37,565 nt of DNA from Acidobacteriaceae bacterium (GCA_003151335.1 PLXE01000084.1:1-37565); one strand, 5' to 3'. Shown: positions 23,621 through 32,523, numbered from the stretch's first letter. The notes: generated from the letters alone by a model not told the origin. A program made the numbers and translations.

Positions 23621-25753
23621 TTATGTGCCGGCGATTGCCTCCCGCAACATCGCCGCCAATTCCCCCGCGCTGCCAACCGGCGGGCGGCAGGCAAAATTGG
23701 TGCACACAATCGCCACCGACTCTTTTGCCTTCAATGCAGGAAGATTGGGAACCGTTTCCGCCAATACAGGCGGCAAGTTTTGTGCAACCGCTTCGCTGTC
23801 GGTCAGGTGGACCACCGACTTGTTGACCGCGAACGGCGCAGCTGCGGCCTGCAACAGCTCTGCCGCTTTCTGGTCTTCGCCGACAACAACCGCCTGGGTG
23901 TGCGGCCGCGACATCCAAGTCGCCGCGATTCCATAGGTCCCGGCGTAAATACCGAACTGCTCCGCCATTCCAGCGAACACCTGGAGCGTGTCTTCTGCTT
24001 TGTCGCGATACTTCGCATAATTGGTGTAAGCGTGCAGGCGCAACAATGCAATCGCCGCGCTGGGATTGCCGGCGGGAGTGGGCGCATCCTGAAAGGGCTT
24101 GCGCCGCGCCGACAGCGCGCCCAGCTTCAGCTTGTCTTCCAGCGCGGCTTCGGTATCGAAGAAGCCGCCTGAGGTGGGATCGCCGAAACGGCGGACCATC
24201 TCATCGGCAATCTGCTGCGCGAATTTGAAGTAGCTCATGGCGCCCGTGACTTCATACGCATCGAGACAAGCTAGTACGGTGAACGCATAATCGTCGAGCA
24301 GGCCGCGCACCAGGCGCGGCGCAGCCTTGGCATCGCCATACGAGATGACGTGCGCCAGGCCGCGTTGCGCGTCCCAAGCTTCCGACAAAATACGGTCAAG
24401 CGAGCGCAGCGCAAACTTGCGGGCGTCCTCGAGGCCGAGCACCTGGGCGGCCTGCAGGTACGCCGAAACGCACATCGCGTTCCAGTTGACATATACGGTC
24501 TTGTCCACGAAGGGCGTGGGCCGCTGCAGGCGCGCGGCATACAGCTTGGTCTTCGCCGAGGCGAGCAGGTCGAGCACCTTGGCGCTGTCGATGCCCATGC
24601 GCGACGCAACCTCCTCCGGCAGCACGCGTATCCACAACACGTTCTTGGCCGCATTGTGATGCATCTCGCCCGTTTCCTCGATGTCGAAATGCAGCGCGGC
24701 TGCCTGGAACTCTTCGCCGCTCAGCACTGCCTTGGCTTCCTCGACGGTCCAGGTGAAATAGTCGCCGTCATCGTCGAGATTGATGTCGGCGTCCTGCGAA
24801 GCGTAGAAGCCGCTGTGCTCGCGGTCGCTGAGCCATTCCTCCATCCAGCGGACAATGTCGCGGGCCACATGCGCGTAGAACTCATGGCCGAAGACCTGGT
24901 ACGCGTGCACGTAATTCTTCAGCAGCTCGGAATTGTCGTACGCCATTTTCTCGAAGTGCGGCACGATCCAGCGCTCATCGACCGAGTAGCGATGAAACCC
25001 TCCCGCAAGCTGGTCGTAAACTCCGCCTTGCGCCATCTTCGTAAGCGTGGTGGTGACCACGGTGGCGACGCGCTCCTCGCGAGTGCGCACGTACCAATCC
25101 ATCAGCAGATCGAGCGAAGCGGGATGGGGAAATTTCGGTGCGCTGCCGAAGCCGCCGTTCTTCTCGTCGAAGATGGGCAGCGCCGATTGCACCATAATGC
25201 CGACCAGGCGCGGCGAAAGTTCGGTCTGCCGCCCGGCATAACCTTCGGCGGCGGCCAGCATGTCCATGGCTTCGCCGGCCGACTTCAACACCTCGTCGCG
25301 GCGCTCGCGGTAGGCGTCCGCAATCGCCAGCAGTATCTTCTTGAAACTGGGACGGCCCCAACGGTCATCGGGCGGAAAGTAGGTGCCGCCGTAAAAGGGA
25401 TGGCCGTCGGGCGTGAGAAAAACCGTCAGCGGCCAGCCGCCAGTGCCGGAGATGGCCGACACCGCGAGCTGATAACGGCTGTCCACATCGGGCCGCTCGT
25501 CGCGATCGACCTTGACCGCGACGAATTGCTGGTTGATGATCGCAGCGGTGTCGGCGTTCTCGTAGGATTCGCGGTCCATCACGTGACACCAGTGGCACCA
25601 CACCGCGCCAATGTCGAGCAGGATGGGCTTGTTCTCGCGCTGCGCCGTGGCGAAGGCCTCTTCGCCCCACTCGTGCCATTGGATGGGCTGATGCATCGCC
25701 GAGCGCAGGTACGCGGAGGACGCTTGCGACAGTGAGTTGGTCGCTTCAGGCAT
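23621..25753 (-). CDS. YyaL/COG1331 thioredoxin-domain protein (DUF255)
   Basis: 710 residues from the ATG at 25753; upstream codons in the open frame overlap the divergent gene's leader and are not family-like. The N-terminal DUF255 thioredoxin-fold domain (about 15-170) starts with PIQWHEWGEEAF and has a CxxC active site, Cys53-His-Trp-Cys56. Then comes a large alpha/alpha-barrel domain resembling N-acylglucosamine 2-epimerase or glycoside hydrolases, with GGVYDQLAGGFHRYSVDERW and ASQDADINLDDDGDYFTWT. Homologues reach from bacteria to human SPATA20, and no reaction is established. Divergent from the carbonic anhydrase gene, with a 116-base shared promoter region. Confidence 0.93.
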   Translation of the reverse strand: MPEATNSLSQASSAYLRSAMHQPIQWHEWGEEAFATAQRENKPILLDIGAVWCHWCHVMDRESYENADTAAIINQQFVAVKVDRDERPDVDSRYQLAVSAISGTGGWPLTVFLTPDGHPFYGGTYFPPDDRWGRPSFKKILLAIADAYRERRDEVLKSAGEAMDMLAAAEGYAGRQTELSPRLVGIMVQSALPIFDEKNGGFGSAPKFPHPASLDLLMDWYVRTREERVATVVTTTLTKMAQGGVYDQLAGGFHRYSVDERWIVPHFEKMAYDNSELLKNYVHAYQVFGHEFYAHVARDIVRWMEEWLSDREHSGFYASQDADINLDDDGDYFTWTVEEAKAVLSGEEFQAAALHFDIEETGEMHHNAAKNVLWIRVLPEEVASRMGIDSAKVLDLLASAKTKLYAARLQRPTPFVDKTVYVNWNAMCVSAYLQAAQVLGLEDARKFALRSLDRILSEAWDAQRGLAHVISYGDAKAAPRLVRGLLDDYAFTVLACLDAYEVTGAMSYFKFAQQIADEMVRRFGDPTSGGFFDTEAALEDKLKLGALSARRKPFQDAPTPAGNPSAAIALLRLHAYTNYAKYRDKAEDTLQVFAGMAEQFGIYAGTYGIAATWMSRPHTQAVVVGEDQKAAELLQAAAAPFAVNKSVVHLTDSEAVAQNLPPVLAETVPNLPALKAKESVAIVCTNFACRPPVGSAGELAAMLREAIAGT

Positions 25754-25869
25754 GAACCTTGAGTTTAGCAGGGATGCGCGGAGCGCGGGGCTAGGGCAGT
25801 TTGCAATTGTGCGAGAATCGGTTGGCGTCCGGGAAGTGGCTCGGATCAATTTTCGATGATGGAGCTGGC

Positions 25870-26517
25870 ATGAAGAGTCAGGAAGCCTTAGCAAGAATCG
25901 TAGAGGGGGTGAAGAAGTTTCAGGCCGAGGTTTATCCCGCTGAACGCGAGATGTTTGAGAGGCTGAGGAGCCGGCAGCAGCCCATGGCGATGTTCATCAC
26001 ATGCGCTGATTCCCGGGTGGTGCCCAACCTGTTCACGCAGACTGGCCCAGGTGATTTTTTCGTCGAGCGAAACCCCGGCAATCTGGTGCCTCCTTATAGC
26101 GATTTTGTCGGTGGCGTTTCAGGCGGCGTCGAATACGCCATGCTGGTGCTGAACGTGCCACTGGTCATCATCTGCGGACACACCGACTGCGGGGTGATGA
26201 AAGGCCTGCTGCATCCGGATCACGTGCACGGCCTGCCGGCGGTGCAGGAATGGATGCGACACGCGTCCGAGGCCGGGCACCGCATCATGCGCGATCATAG
26301 CGACGCGACGGAAGAGGAGAAGCTGCGCCTGATTACGGAGTACAACGTGCTGGCGCAGATTGAAAACTTGAAGAGCCATCCCAGCGTGCATTCGCGGGTA
26401 ACCAGCGGAGAGGTGGGGATTCGCGGCTGGGTCTATGATATTGGCGAAGGCTCGATCTGGGCGGCTGATCCGGAGAGCGGCAGATTTAACAAGGTCGGAG
26501 CCACAAAACCAGAATAG
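25870..26517 (+). CDS. can: Beta-carbonic anhydrase
   Basis: 215 residues from the ATG at 25870, with GGAG 5 bases upstream. It interconverts CO2 and bicarbonate; zinc ligands are Cys45, His104 and Cys107. The CADSR motif has the Asp47/Arg49 dyad, and GHTDCGVMKGLL is the second conserved block. NPGNLVPPYSD and SGGVEYAMLVLNVPLVIICG are typical of plant-type beta enzymes such as Can/CynT. Bicarbonate supply for biotin carboxylase (AccC) is a natural role, but nothing in the sequence proves it. Transcribed alone; the region to the convergent DUF2207 gene (26518-26719) contains no evident gene. Confidence 0.94.
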   Translation: MKSQEALARIVEGVKKFQAEVYPAEREMFERLRSRQQPMAMFITCADSRVVPNLFTQTGPGDFFVERNPGNLVPPYSDFVGGVSGGVEYAMLVLNVPLVIICGHTDCGVMKGLLHPDHVHGLPAVQEWMRHASEAGHRIMRDHSDATEEEKLRLITEYNVLAQIENLKSHPSVHSRVTSGEVGIRGWVYDIGEGSIWAADPESGRFNKVGATKPE

Positions 26518-26719
26518 GTAAGAGCGCCGACAGCGCGCAGGATTCGGATGTGCCGCCGCCATGTGCTGCGAGAATCTGTGCCGTCGCTGACGGGACTCTC
26601 TCCTCCCTACTACACCTTCCCCAGGACTCAACCACCCCACCAAGCGCAAAGGCGGCGCTTGTCGGGGACCCCGGTCACGTCCTGGGCTACGTTTGTGTTG
26701 CCCTTCGGGCTTTGTTTGA

Positions 26720-28465
26720 TTAAAACGCGCCGCCACCGCCGCCGCCGAAGCCGCCGCCGCTGAAGCCTCCTCCGCCACCGAAACCGCCGCCGCCCCATCC
26801 CGAGCCGCTGCTGCTGGCGCGTGGCGCGGCCACGAAAGCCTGGTGCGCATCCATCGCCATGGCGTGCATGGAGCCGGCGAAGAAGATGGGATTGAAGCCC
26901 ACATAGGGCGTCGGTCCCACGTACCAGGTGGGCTGGTTCTGGGTGATTCCCTGGAACGCCTTGGCCCAGCGGTTCTCGATGCCCAGCGCCATGGCGTAAG
27001 GCAGAAATTTCTCGAAGGTGTCGGGCGGCATGCGCTTGAGGCGATCGGCATCCACGCGGTTGATGAACTCCTGAAAGCCGAGGATCTCGACCTTGGTGCG
27101 CACGCCTTTCAACGACTTCGCGGTCATGATGCGCGCGAACAGGAAGACGATGATCACCGCGAGGATGCCCGCGGCGATCAGCAGCCCCGGTGAATCCAGC
27201 ATGGAACCCCAGCCCAGGACCTGCGCCAGCACGAAGGGCGCGGCGGTAAACAAGATTCCGGCCAGCACATAGGCGTGCGCCGATTCGGGATCGACCGAGT
27301 ACATTCCCTTGCTCTTCAGCTCGGCGAGAATATCGTTCTTCATGGTCGGGATGGCGACGTAGAACTGGTTCTTCAGGTCCGACAAGCGCACCTGCGTGGT
27401 CCCGCCGGTGAACATGTGGTTCAGCATCACGCGCTCGTGGGGTTGGAGCGAGCTCCAAGTGTCCGGCGGTTTCAGCGAGTGGAAGGTGTAATCGCGATGG
27501 CTGAACAGTAATACCTTCGACTCGGTCTCCTCAATCTTGAGATAGCCCTTCACTGCCAGGTCCACCATGGTGCAGGTGATGTCGCGAGGATGGACCGCGT
27601 CATCGATCAGGGTGCCGACTTCGGCGGGCGTCATGTCTTTGGGCGGCTCGTACATGGGCGCAACCGAAATGTCCGGGTGGGGATCGCGGCCCTTCGTCCA
27701 CCAGAAGACGAACATCACGATGAACGCCCACAGCGGCAGCAGCACAATCGGATTGCTGCGCAAAAACCACATCGCCTGCGTGCCTTTGCTGGGCTGCGTC
27801 AGCACGCCTTTGCTGATGTAAACGTCGACGGTAAGCCCGCCCCGCATGGAGAGCGGATTGTTGGTCTCGATCAGCACCGTGCTGCCGCGGACTTCGGCGG
27901 TGGCATCCTGCTCTTGCGATCCGTATTCGCCGGTGAAGGCTTGCGCGCGCAGGTTGCCGGCCGCATTCGCCGGGAAGGTGATCGACGCCGCGGCGCTGTC
28001 GATGGGCACGGGCCAGTCGTTGCCGGTCACGTTCCAGTAAAGCTCGTCGTGACCGTCGAACCAGCGCACCGCGTTGGTCACCTTGTAGCTGATGATCACG
28101 CTGCGCGTGGTGTCCACCGCATCGGGAATGTAGATCTTGAGATGGCGGTTGCCGTTCTGGGTGCTGGAGTCGTACTTAAGCTTGTGGCCGCTGCCATCGA
28201 GCACGCTGATGACTTTGAGGAACAGAGTGTAGTTGGAGCCGTGCGGGCCCGGGTATTCGACGGGAATGTCGCGATAGATGCCGTGATATTCGCCGATGAA
28301 AACCAGGTCAATGTGCTCGTTGACGGTGGTCACCCCGTCGGAAGCAACGTAGATGTGGCTTTCGAAGCGGGCAATGTGCCAGTCGCGAGCGGAGGCAGGA
28401 AGCGCAAGGGAAAGACAAAGAACGATAAGGGCGAGAGTTCGCAGTTGGCATTTAGCAGTTAGCAT
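26720..28465 (-). CDS. DUF2207 membrane protein with glycine-rich C-terminal tail
   Basis: 581 residues. A signal peptide (LRTLALIVLCLSLALPASA) precedes a large extracytoplasmic beta domain (about 28-225; VNEHIDLVFIGEYHGIYRDI), typical of DUF2207. One TM helix (about 240-260, LLPLWAFIVMFVFWW) follows, then a cytoplasmic helical domain, two further TM helices (about 380-430), and a C-terminal tail of Gly/Phe/Ser repeats (GWGGGGFGGGGGFSGGG). DUF2207 proteins are often near lemA, as here. The same glycine tail occurs in TPM-domain proteins, which also neighbour lemA. The role is unknown; an envelope function is usually supposed. The start codon lies inside a 7-bp tandem repeat, with no Shine-Dalgarno. 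Confidence 0.88.
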   Translation of the reverse strand: MLTAKCQLRTLALIVLCLSLALPASARDWHIARFESHIYVASDGVTTVNEHIDLVFIGEYHGIYRDIPVEYPGPHGSNYTLFLKVISVLDGSGHKLKYDSSTQNGNRHLKIYIPDAVDTTRSVIISYKVTNAVRWFDGHDELYWNVTGNDWPVPIDSAAASITFPANAAGNLRAQAFTGEYGSQEQDATAEVRGSTVLIETNNPLSMRGGLTVDVYISKGVLTQPSKGTQAMWFLRSNPIVLLPLWAFIVMFVFWWTKGRDPHPDISVAPMYEPPKDMTPAEVGTLIDDAVHPRDITCTMVDLAVKGYLKIEETESKVLLFSHRDYTFHSLKPPDTWSSLQPHERVMLNHMFTGGTTQVRLSDLKNQFYVAIPTMKNDILAELKSKGMYSVDPESAHAYVLAGILFTAAPFVLAQVLGWGSMLDSPGLLIAAGILAVIIVFLFARIMTAKSLKGVRTKVEILGFQEFINRVDADRLKRMPPDTFEKFLPYAMALGIENRWAKAFQGITQNQPTWYVGPTPYVGFNPIFFAGSMHAMAMDAHQAFVAAPRASSSGSGWGGGGFGGGGGFSGGGFGGGGGGAF

Positions 28466-28504
28466 TTAGCAGTTAGCATTTGGCACTTAGCATTTGGCGT
28501 TTAG
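28442..28504. repeat. Nine 7-bp tandem repeats covering the DUF2207 gene start
   Basis: Nine consecutive heptamers without any length deviation: CAGTTGG, CATTTAG, CAGTTAG, CATTTAG, CAGTTAG, CATTTGG, CACTTAG, CATTTGG, CGTTTAG. CAGTT and CATTT units alternate at first, giving a 14-bp higher order. On the minus strand each CATTT unit provides an ATG; the one at 28465 is in frame with the DUF2207 gene and the others are not. The repeat fills most of the gap to the upstream gene's stop codon at 28544. Confidence 0.92.
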
Positions 28505-28543
28505 TGAAAGCGAGCGACCAGCCAGGTCCCGCGGGCAGTCGCC

Positions 28544-30142
28544 CTAGTGACAGCTGGGAAATCTCAAGGAAACGATGCGGGTCCGCCAATTTTGCGAGCC
28601 CGCCTGCAAGTATTCCGTGGTGTACCACAGCAGGCAATCGTCGGCCGGATCGGGGACCATGCTGCTGTAATCGCCCCAACGGTCACTATACGACTGGGAA
28701 GCGGTGCCCGCCATGATGCTGGCTTCCTGCTCCATGGTGCTCGGCGGATCGGTGAATGCGCGTCCGGTGAAGTTGATCGACGGATACATGGTGCTGCTCG
28801 AGATGCTATAGCCCATGGCCATGTCGCCCCGCTTGTCCATGGCGATGCTGCCCATAAAGCGACTGTTGCTATCGGGTGCGAAGGTGCTCTGCTGGAAGAC
28901 GGTAAAGTCTCCGTTCTCCAGCGCCCTCAGTTCGTACCAGCGGATTCCGTAGGAACCATCGTTGTTTTGCACCGTGTGCGTCACCACCATGCTCTGGTGC
29001 GCCGCCTGGCTGGCCGTGGCAGGTACGGTTGGAGGAACGAAGTTACGATAGGCGAGCCGGTACATGGTTATCTGGCCTAGCGCATAGAGCAGAGTGCTCG
29101 TGCCCTCTTGCGGTACGCAATCGGACCAGCAGGCAACGGTGTAGGGGGCCACTTGTATCGCAAACGGGCCCGTGAAGGTGGAGTTCTGCGGGCTGGCGAA
29201 GTCCACGTGAAACTTGAAAAGATTTAACGCATGGTTAGAGCCGCTGACGTTGCCGACGATAAAATTGGGGGCTCCTCGCGGCGGCGGCAGAACGCCATCC
29301 ACATCGGCAGGCAGGAAATGAAAAACGTCACTGCCGGTTTGGAAGCAGATGGCCGAAGCCGGTCCGCCTTGTAGCATTGCGCTACGGTCCAAGGCGCACG
29401 CGGAAGTGGCCTGAAAATTCCAATTCAGATACAAGTCGGTGGTCAGGTAATAAACGTCGGGCCAGACCGCAAGCTTAGGATAGTCCGGAAGGTAGTTGCC
29501 GTAGGGTATGGCGTAGCGGTAGTAAGCGCCGGTGGCATCGGAGGTGGTTGAGACCGCGATGCAAATGAATAACGGCGGGGTAAAACCGGACTCTCCCGCG
29601 ATCTGCTGGATGATCCATCGCCCCGCCGCGCGGTCGAAGCGCACGGTGGGATCGCTCATCGCGTCCTCGGTCTCACATTGCCCTCCAAATCCCTGGAACA
29701 GACTCTTCACGTAGTACGGCCCGAAGGTAACGTTGCCCGTGGACTTGTCGAACACGGCATACAGGAAATTGGTGGTCTGCACATATTGGCCGTTCACACC
29801 TGGCGAGCCGTTGGTGTCGGGAGGGACGGCGCCGCCCTGGGTAATGCCTTCGAAGCTCATTACAATCTGCGCCTGCTGGGCTGGCCCCCGCGAAGATTGC
29901 ACCACCGGGTCGAAGGCCGGCGGGACATGACGAGCCGGAGGCTCCTCCATTTCCAGCGCCTGCTGCCGTCCGGTATCGCGTACAGGTTGAATGCCGCGCA
30001 TCAACTCGCGCATTGGCGGGGAGGTATCATGCCGTACTTCCGCAATTACCATCGGACCTTTTATAGGCTGTTGCGCCACCGCGGCGGGAAACACCGGCGC
30101 GAGGCAGAACAGCAGAGCTAGGATGAGCCGAAGGCGGCCCAC
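28544..30142 (-). CDS. Large secreted protein of unknown function
   Basis: About 532 residues from the GTG at 30142, which gives a regular signal peptide (GRLRLILALLFCLAPVFPAA). A TTG at 30220 overlapping the lemA stop (TTGA) is the longer alternative, but its added 26 residues run through a GGGTGCCCCACCCTT repeat fragment. The mature part is beta-rich and has repeated propeller-like segments: PPDTNGSPGVNGQYVQTTNF, DPTVRFDRAAGRWIIQQ, CIAVSTTSDATGAYYRYAI and PDYPKLAVWPDVYYLTTD. The RFMGSIAMDKRGDMAMGYS segment resembles sialidase-type Asp-box neighbourhoods. It has several cysteines and no membrane anchor. I do not recognise a named family. It lies between lemA and the DUF2207 gene, all on the minus strand, so it is likely co-transcribed with them. 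Confidence 0.78.
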   Translation of the reverse strand: MGRLRLILALLFCLAPVFPAAVAQQPIKGPMVIAEVRHDTSPPMRELMRGIQPVRDTGRQQALEMEEPPARHVPPAFDPVVQSSRGPAQQAQIVMSFEGITQGGAVPPDTNGSPGVNGQYVQTTNFLYAVFDKSTGNVTFGPYYVKSLFQGFGGQCETEDAMSDPTVRFDRAAGRWIIQQIAGESGFTPPLFICIAVSTTSDATGAYYRYAIPYGNYLPDYPKLAVWPDVYYLTTDLYLNWNFQATSACALDRSAMLQGGPASAICFQTGSDVFHFLPADVDGVLPPPRGAPNFIVGNVSGSNHALNLFKFHVDFASPQNSTFTGPFAIQVAPYTVACWSDCVPQEGTSTLLYALGQITMYRLAYRNFVPPTVPATASQAAHQSMVVTHTVQNNDGSYGIRWYELRALENGDFTVFQQSTFAPDSNSRFMGSIAMDKRGDMAMGYSISSSTMYPSINFTGRAFTDPPSTMEQEASIMAGTASQSYSDRWGDYSSMVPDPADDCLLWYTTEYLQAGSQNWRTRIVSLRFPSCH

Positions 30143-30216
30143 CCTGTCCGCAACGGCGGCGCACAAGGGTGGGGCACCCGCGTGAAGAGCGAACTGCCAA
30201 AAGCGAAGCGCGGCTT

Positions 30217-30771
30217 TCAAAACTTCACCGCCACCGGTTCGCGCTGCGCCGGTTCGGTGATGTCGAAGAACTGCTTCTGCTGGAAGCTGAACATTCCCGC
30301 AACAATATTGCTGGGGAAGCTCTGGATCTTGGTGTTGAAGTCGCGCACCACCGCGTTGTAATAACGGCGCGCGTTCTGGATGGCATCTTCCAGTCCGCTC
30401 AGCGAACCTTGCAGCGACTGGAACTGCTCCGAGGCGCGCAATTGCGGATAGGCCTCAGCCACCGCCAGCAGCCCGCGCAAGGCGTAGGTGAGCTGTCCTT
30501 CGGCCTCGCTCTTCTCTGCCGGGGTGGTGGCAGCCATGGCAACGCTGCGAAACTTGGCCACGTTCTCGAAGGTGCCCTTTTCGTGGGCGGCGTAGCCCTT
30601 CACGGTTTCCACCAGGTTGGGGATAAGGTCGTAGCGGCGCTTCAGTTGCACATCAATATCGGCCCAGGCGTTGTCGGCGCGGACCCGCAACTGCACCAGG
30701 CTGTTGTAAATGCCGATCAGCGTGAACGCGATGACGGCCAGTAGAACGATAACAATGATGATAGGAATCAT
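30217..30771 (-). CDS. lemA: LemA family protein
   Basis: 184 residues, typical length. The ATG at 30771 follows GGGAGG with 8 bases between. One N-terminal TM helix (about 2-22, IPIIIVIVLLAVIAFTLIGI) is followed by NSLVQLRVRADNAWADIDVQLKRR (cited by position 23-46). DLIPNLVETVKGYAAHEKGT and the helical bundle segment ARRYYNAVVRDFNTKIQSFPSNIVA are also diagnostic. LemA proteins are membrane-anchored coiled bundles of unclear role; they commonly lie next to TPM-domain or DUF2207 genes. Here it is the first gene of a three-gene minus-strand group. Confidence 0.95.
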   Translation of the reverse strand: MIPIIIVIVLLAVIAFTLIGIYNSLVQLRVRADNAWADIDVQLKRRYDLIPNLVETVKGYAAHEKGTFENVAKFRSVAMAATTPAEKSEAEGQLTYALRGLLAVAEAYPQLRASEQFQSLQGSLSGLEDAIQNARRYYNAVVRDFNTKIQSFPSNIVAGMFSFQQKQFFDITEPAQREPVAVKF

Positions 30772-31206
30772 GCCGTTTTCCTCCCGGCGGGGCTTTCCAG
30801 CAAGCGTTGTTCTTGCGCTTGCGGGGGTGAAAGTTCGACAGCAGGGGACGAGCGGAAGTTATCACATGGCGCAAGGCGGAGGCAATTCGCGGGGCGGTGC
30901 TGATCCGGGATGCAATGCGGTGAGGAGCAGCCCCGATCCGAAGTATGGCTAACCTGCAACAAACGGAATTCCCGCGCGTCGGGATCCATGGCTCGCTAAT
31001 GAACGCAGGCTCCCCGTTGATCACAATTAATTGACAAATTCTTGACAGTTCTCTGACAAGGCCGAGATTGAATTCAGTTAGCTTTGTCTTTTGAGGAGCT
31101 TCCGGGTCGGTTTCAGCAGCGTCGAGGGACTCACCGGTGGTTCCACCAGCACCGCCAAGACGACACGGTTTCTGGTTGCCTTCTAGCCGTCTATTAGGAG
31201 GTTTCC
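30772..31206. other. Divergent intergenic region between lemA and the kelch gene
   Basis: 435 bases with no convincing gene; a 192-residue minus frame here overlaps lemA and has no family features. It holds the lemA Shine-Dalgarno, a striking array of TTGACA-type boxes (31020-31058, separate entry), the 10-bp palindrome CAATTAATTG (31024-31033), and a GGTGG/CCACC mini-hairpin near 31135-31146. A strong AGGAGG sits just before the kelch gene's ATG. Confidence 0.5.
31020..31058 (+). promoter_or_regulatory. Tandem TTGACA-like boxes at 11-bp period
   Basis: TTGACA (31031), TTGACA (31042) and CTGACA (31053) are spaced exactly 11 bases apart, with a degenerate ATCACA (31020) one period upstream. 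Any box could be a -35 element, but no good -10 follows at 17 bp. Constant helical phasing suggests cooperative regulator binding instead. Confidence 0.45.
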
Positions 31207-32337
31207 ATGATTGCCGCAAATGTTCACACATGCAGAGCGATTCGTACGCTCACACTAGCAGGCCTTCTGGCGGTGGGATTGATGGCAGGCTCAGCCGTGC
31301 CATCCCTTGCCGCGAGTTCCGGCACTTGGACGGTAACCGGTAGCCTGAACGCAGACCGCGCAGGCCATAGCGCCACCCTGCTCCCGAACGGCCAAGTGCT
31401 GGTTGCGGGGGGCGAAGGCACAACTGGCTTTCTCAGCAGCGCCGAGCTATATAACCCGAGTACCGGCAGATGGACCGTCACTGGCAGCATGGCGACGTCT
31501 CGCCTGGGGCAATCCGCGGCACTGCTGCCGAATGGCCTGGTGCTGGTCGCTGGCGGCATCGTCAATATCACCGATACCGGCGTTGTTACTGTTACCGCCA
31601 GCGCCGAGCTCTACAACCCGTCCACCGGCCAATGGACGCCCACCGGCTCCCTGAACACGGCCCGCTACAGTGCAGGCACTGCGTTGCTGCAAGGCGGCCA
31701 CGTGCTGGTTGCGGGTGGCGCCAACCCTACAAATGGGACACTCGCCAGCGCCGAACTCTACGACCCATCGAGCGGCACTTGGAGGGCGACCGGCAGCATG
31801 AACTTGGCCCGTAGTGCGCCGGCGACGCTGCTCCAAACCGGACAGGTCCTGATGGCGGGCGGGAACGGCTTCACCTCCACCGCCGAGCTTTACAATCCCT
31901 CGCAGGGTCGATGGACGTTGACCAGCAACATGAAGTACAGCCATGGGGGCAGCGCGGCGCTTCTCACAAACGGAGACGTGCTGATCTTCGGAGGAAATCT
32001 TGCGAGTTATGCCGGCCAGTTCTATGACCCGGCCACAAACATCTGGGCGTCGACCCATAATATTGGGGTGAATCCTCCTAAAGGCCCGTTAACCCGCCTC
32101 AACAGCGGCGAAGTTTTATTGGCCGGAGGGGAAAGCGGGTACGGCACCGATTCCCTGTGCCGTCTGTACGACTTCCCCACCAACTCCTGGCTGTCTACCG
32201 GCTCTATGAACCAGGTGCGCACAGTTCACTCGGCAACGAAGCTTCTGAACGGTCAGGTGCTTGCCGCCGGCGGCAAATTCAAGAACTCCAGCGGGACGTT
32301 TACTCTCCTCGCCAGTGCCGAACTCTACATGCCTTAG
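31207..32337 (+). CDS. Secreted kelch-repeat beta-propeller protein
   Basis: 376 residues, strong AGGAGG before the ATG. A signal peptide covers about residues 1-36 (AIRTLTLAGLLAVGLMAGSA). It has seven kelch-like blades of about 47-50 residues, each with the pattern GSxNxxRxxHSATLLPNGQVLVAGG followed by SAELYNPSTGxW. Blades 1-4 and 7 are closely similar; 5 and 6 are diverged. Kelch propellers of this kind also occur in galactose-oxidase-like proteins, but the copper-binding residues and enzyme domain are absent here. Probably an extracellular binding or matrix protein. Monocistronic, with a hairpin terminator shortly after its stop. Confidence 0.88.
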   Translation: MIAANVHTCRAIRTLTLAGLLAVGLMAGSAVPSLAASSGTWTVTGSLNADRAGHSATLLPNGQVLVAGGEGTTGFLSSAELYNPSTGRWTVTGSMATSRLGQSAALLPNGLVLVAGGIVNITDTGVVTVTASAELYNPSTGQWTPTGSLNTARYSAGTALLQGGHVLVAGGANPTNGTLASAELYDPSSGTWRATGSMNLARSAPATLLQTGQVLMAGGNGFTSTAELYNPSQGRWTLTSNMKYSHGGSAALLTNGDVLIFGGNLASYAGQFYDPATNIWASTHNIGVNPPKGPLTRLNSGEVLLAGGESGYGTDSLCRLYDFPTNSWLSTGSMNQVRTVHSATKLLNGQVLAAGGKFKNSSGTFTLLASAELYMP

Positions 32338-32366
32338 CATAACTCGCAAGGGTATCTCCACCATCG

Positions 32367-32404
32367 GCTCGCCTGGCGCATTGCGGCTGGGCGAGCTTGT
32401 TTTG
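32367..32404 (+). terminator. Probable terminator after the kelch gene
   Basis: Stem GCTCGCC (32367-32373) / GGCGAGC (32390-32396), with additional weak pairing inside the loop, followed by TTGTTTTG. It lies about 30 bases after the stop codon. Confidence 0.55.
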
Positions 32405-32517
32405 CCGGCACTCGCGGCCTGCCCGAGCGCGGCCGAGGCGCTACGATTGCTCCGCCCTGTGGCTGAGGCTCGACACTTACCGCGGCGCTTCGCAGTCAGG
32501 TCTCCATCCCCACGCGA

Positions 32518-32523
32518 TAGAAT
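32518..32523 (+). promoter_or_regulatory. Candidate -10 box before the aminotransferase-like gene
   Basis: TAGAAT lies 24 bases before the ATG at 32548. GGAG at 32537-32540 is a suitable Shine-Dalgarno. There is no recognisable -35 at 16-18 bp. Confidence 0.35.

Noticed and set aside
24350-25735. 461-residue plus-strand frame over the YyaL-type gene
   Set aside because: Shadow of a conserved gene whose motifs read on the minus strand.
28442-28504. CRISPR-like array
   Set aside because: Units are 7 bp and directly adjacent, with no spacers and no cas genes.
30653-31231. 192-residue minus-strand frame upstream of lemA
   Set aside because: It crosses the kelch gene start, the operator-like boxes and part of lemA, with no protein-like features.
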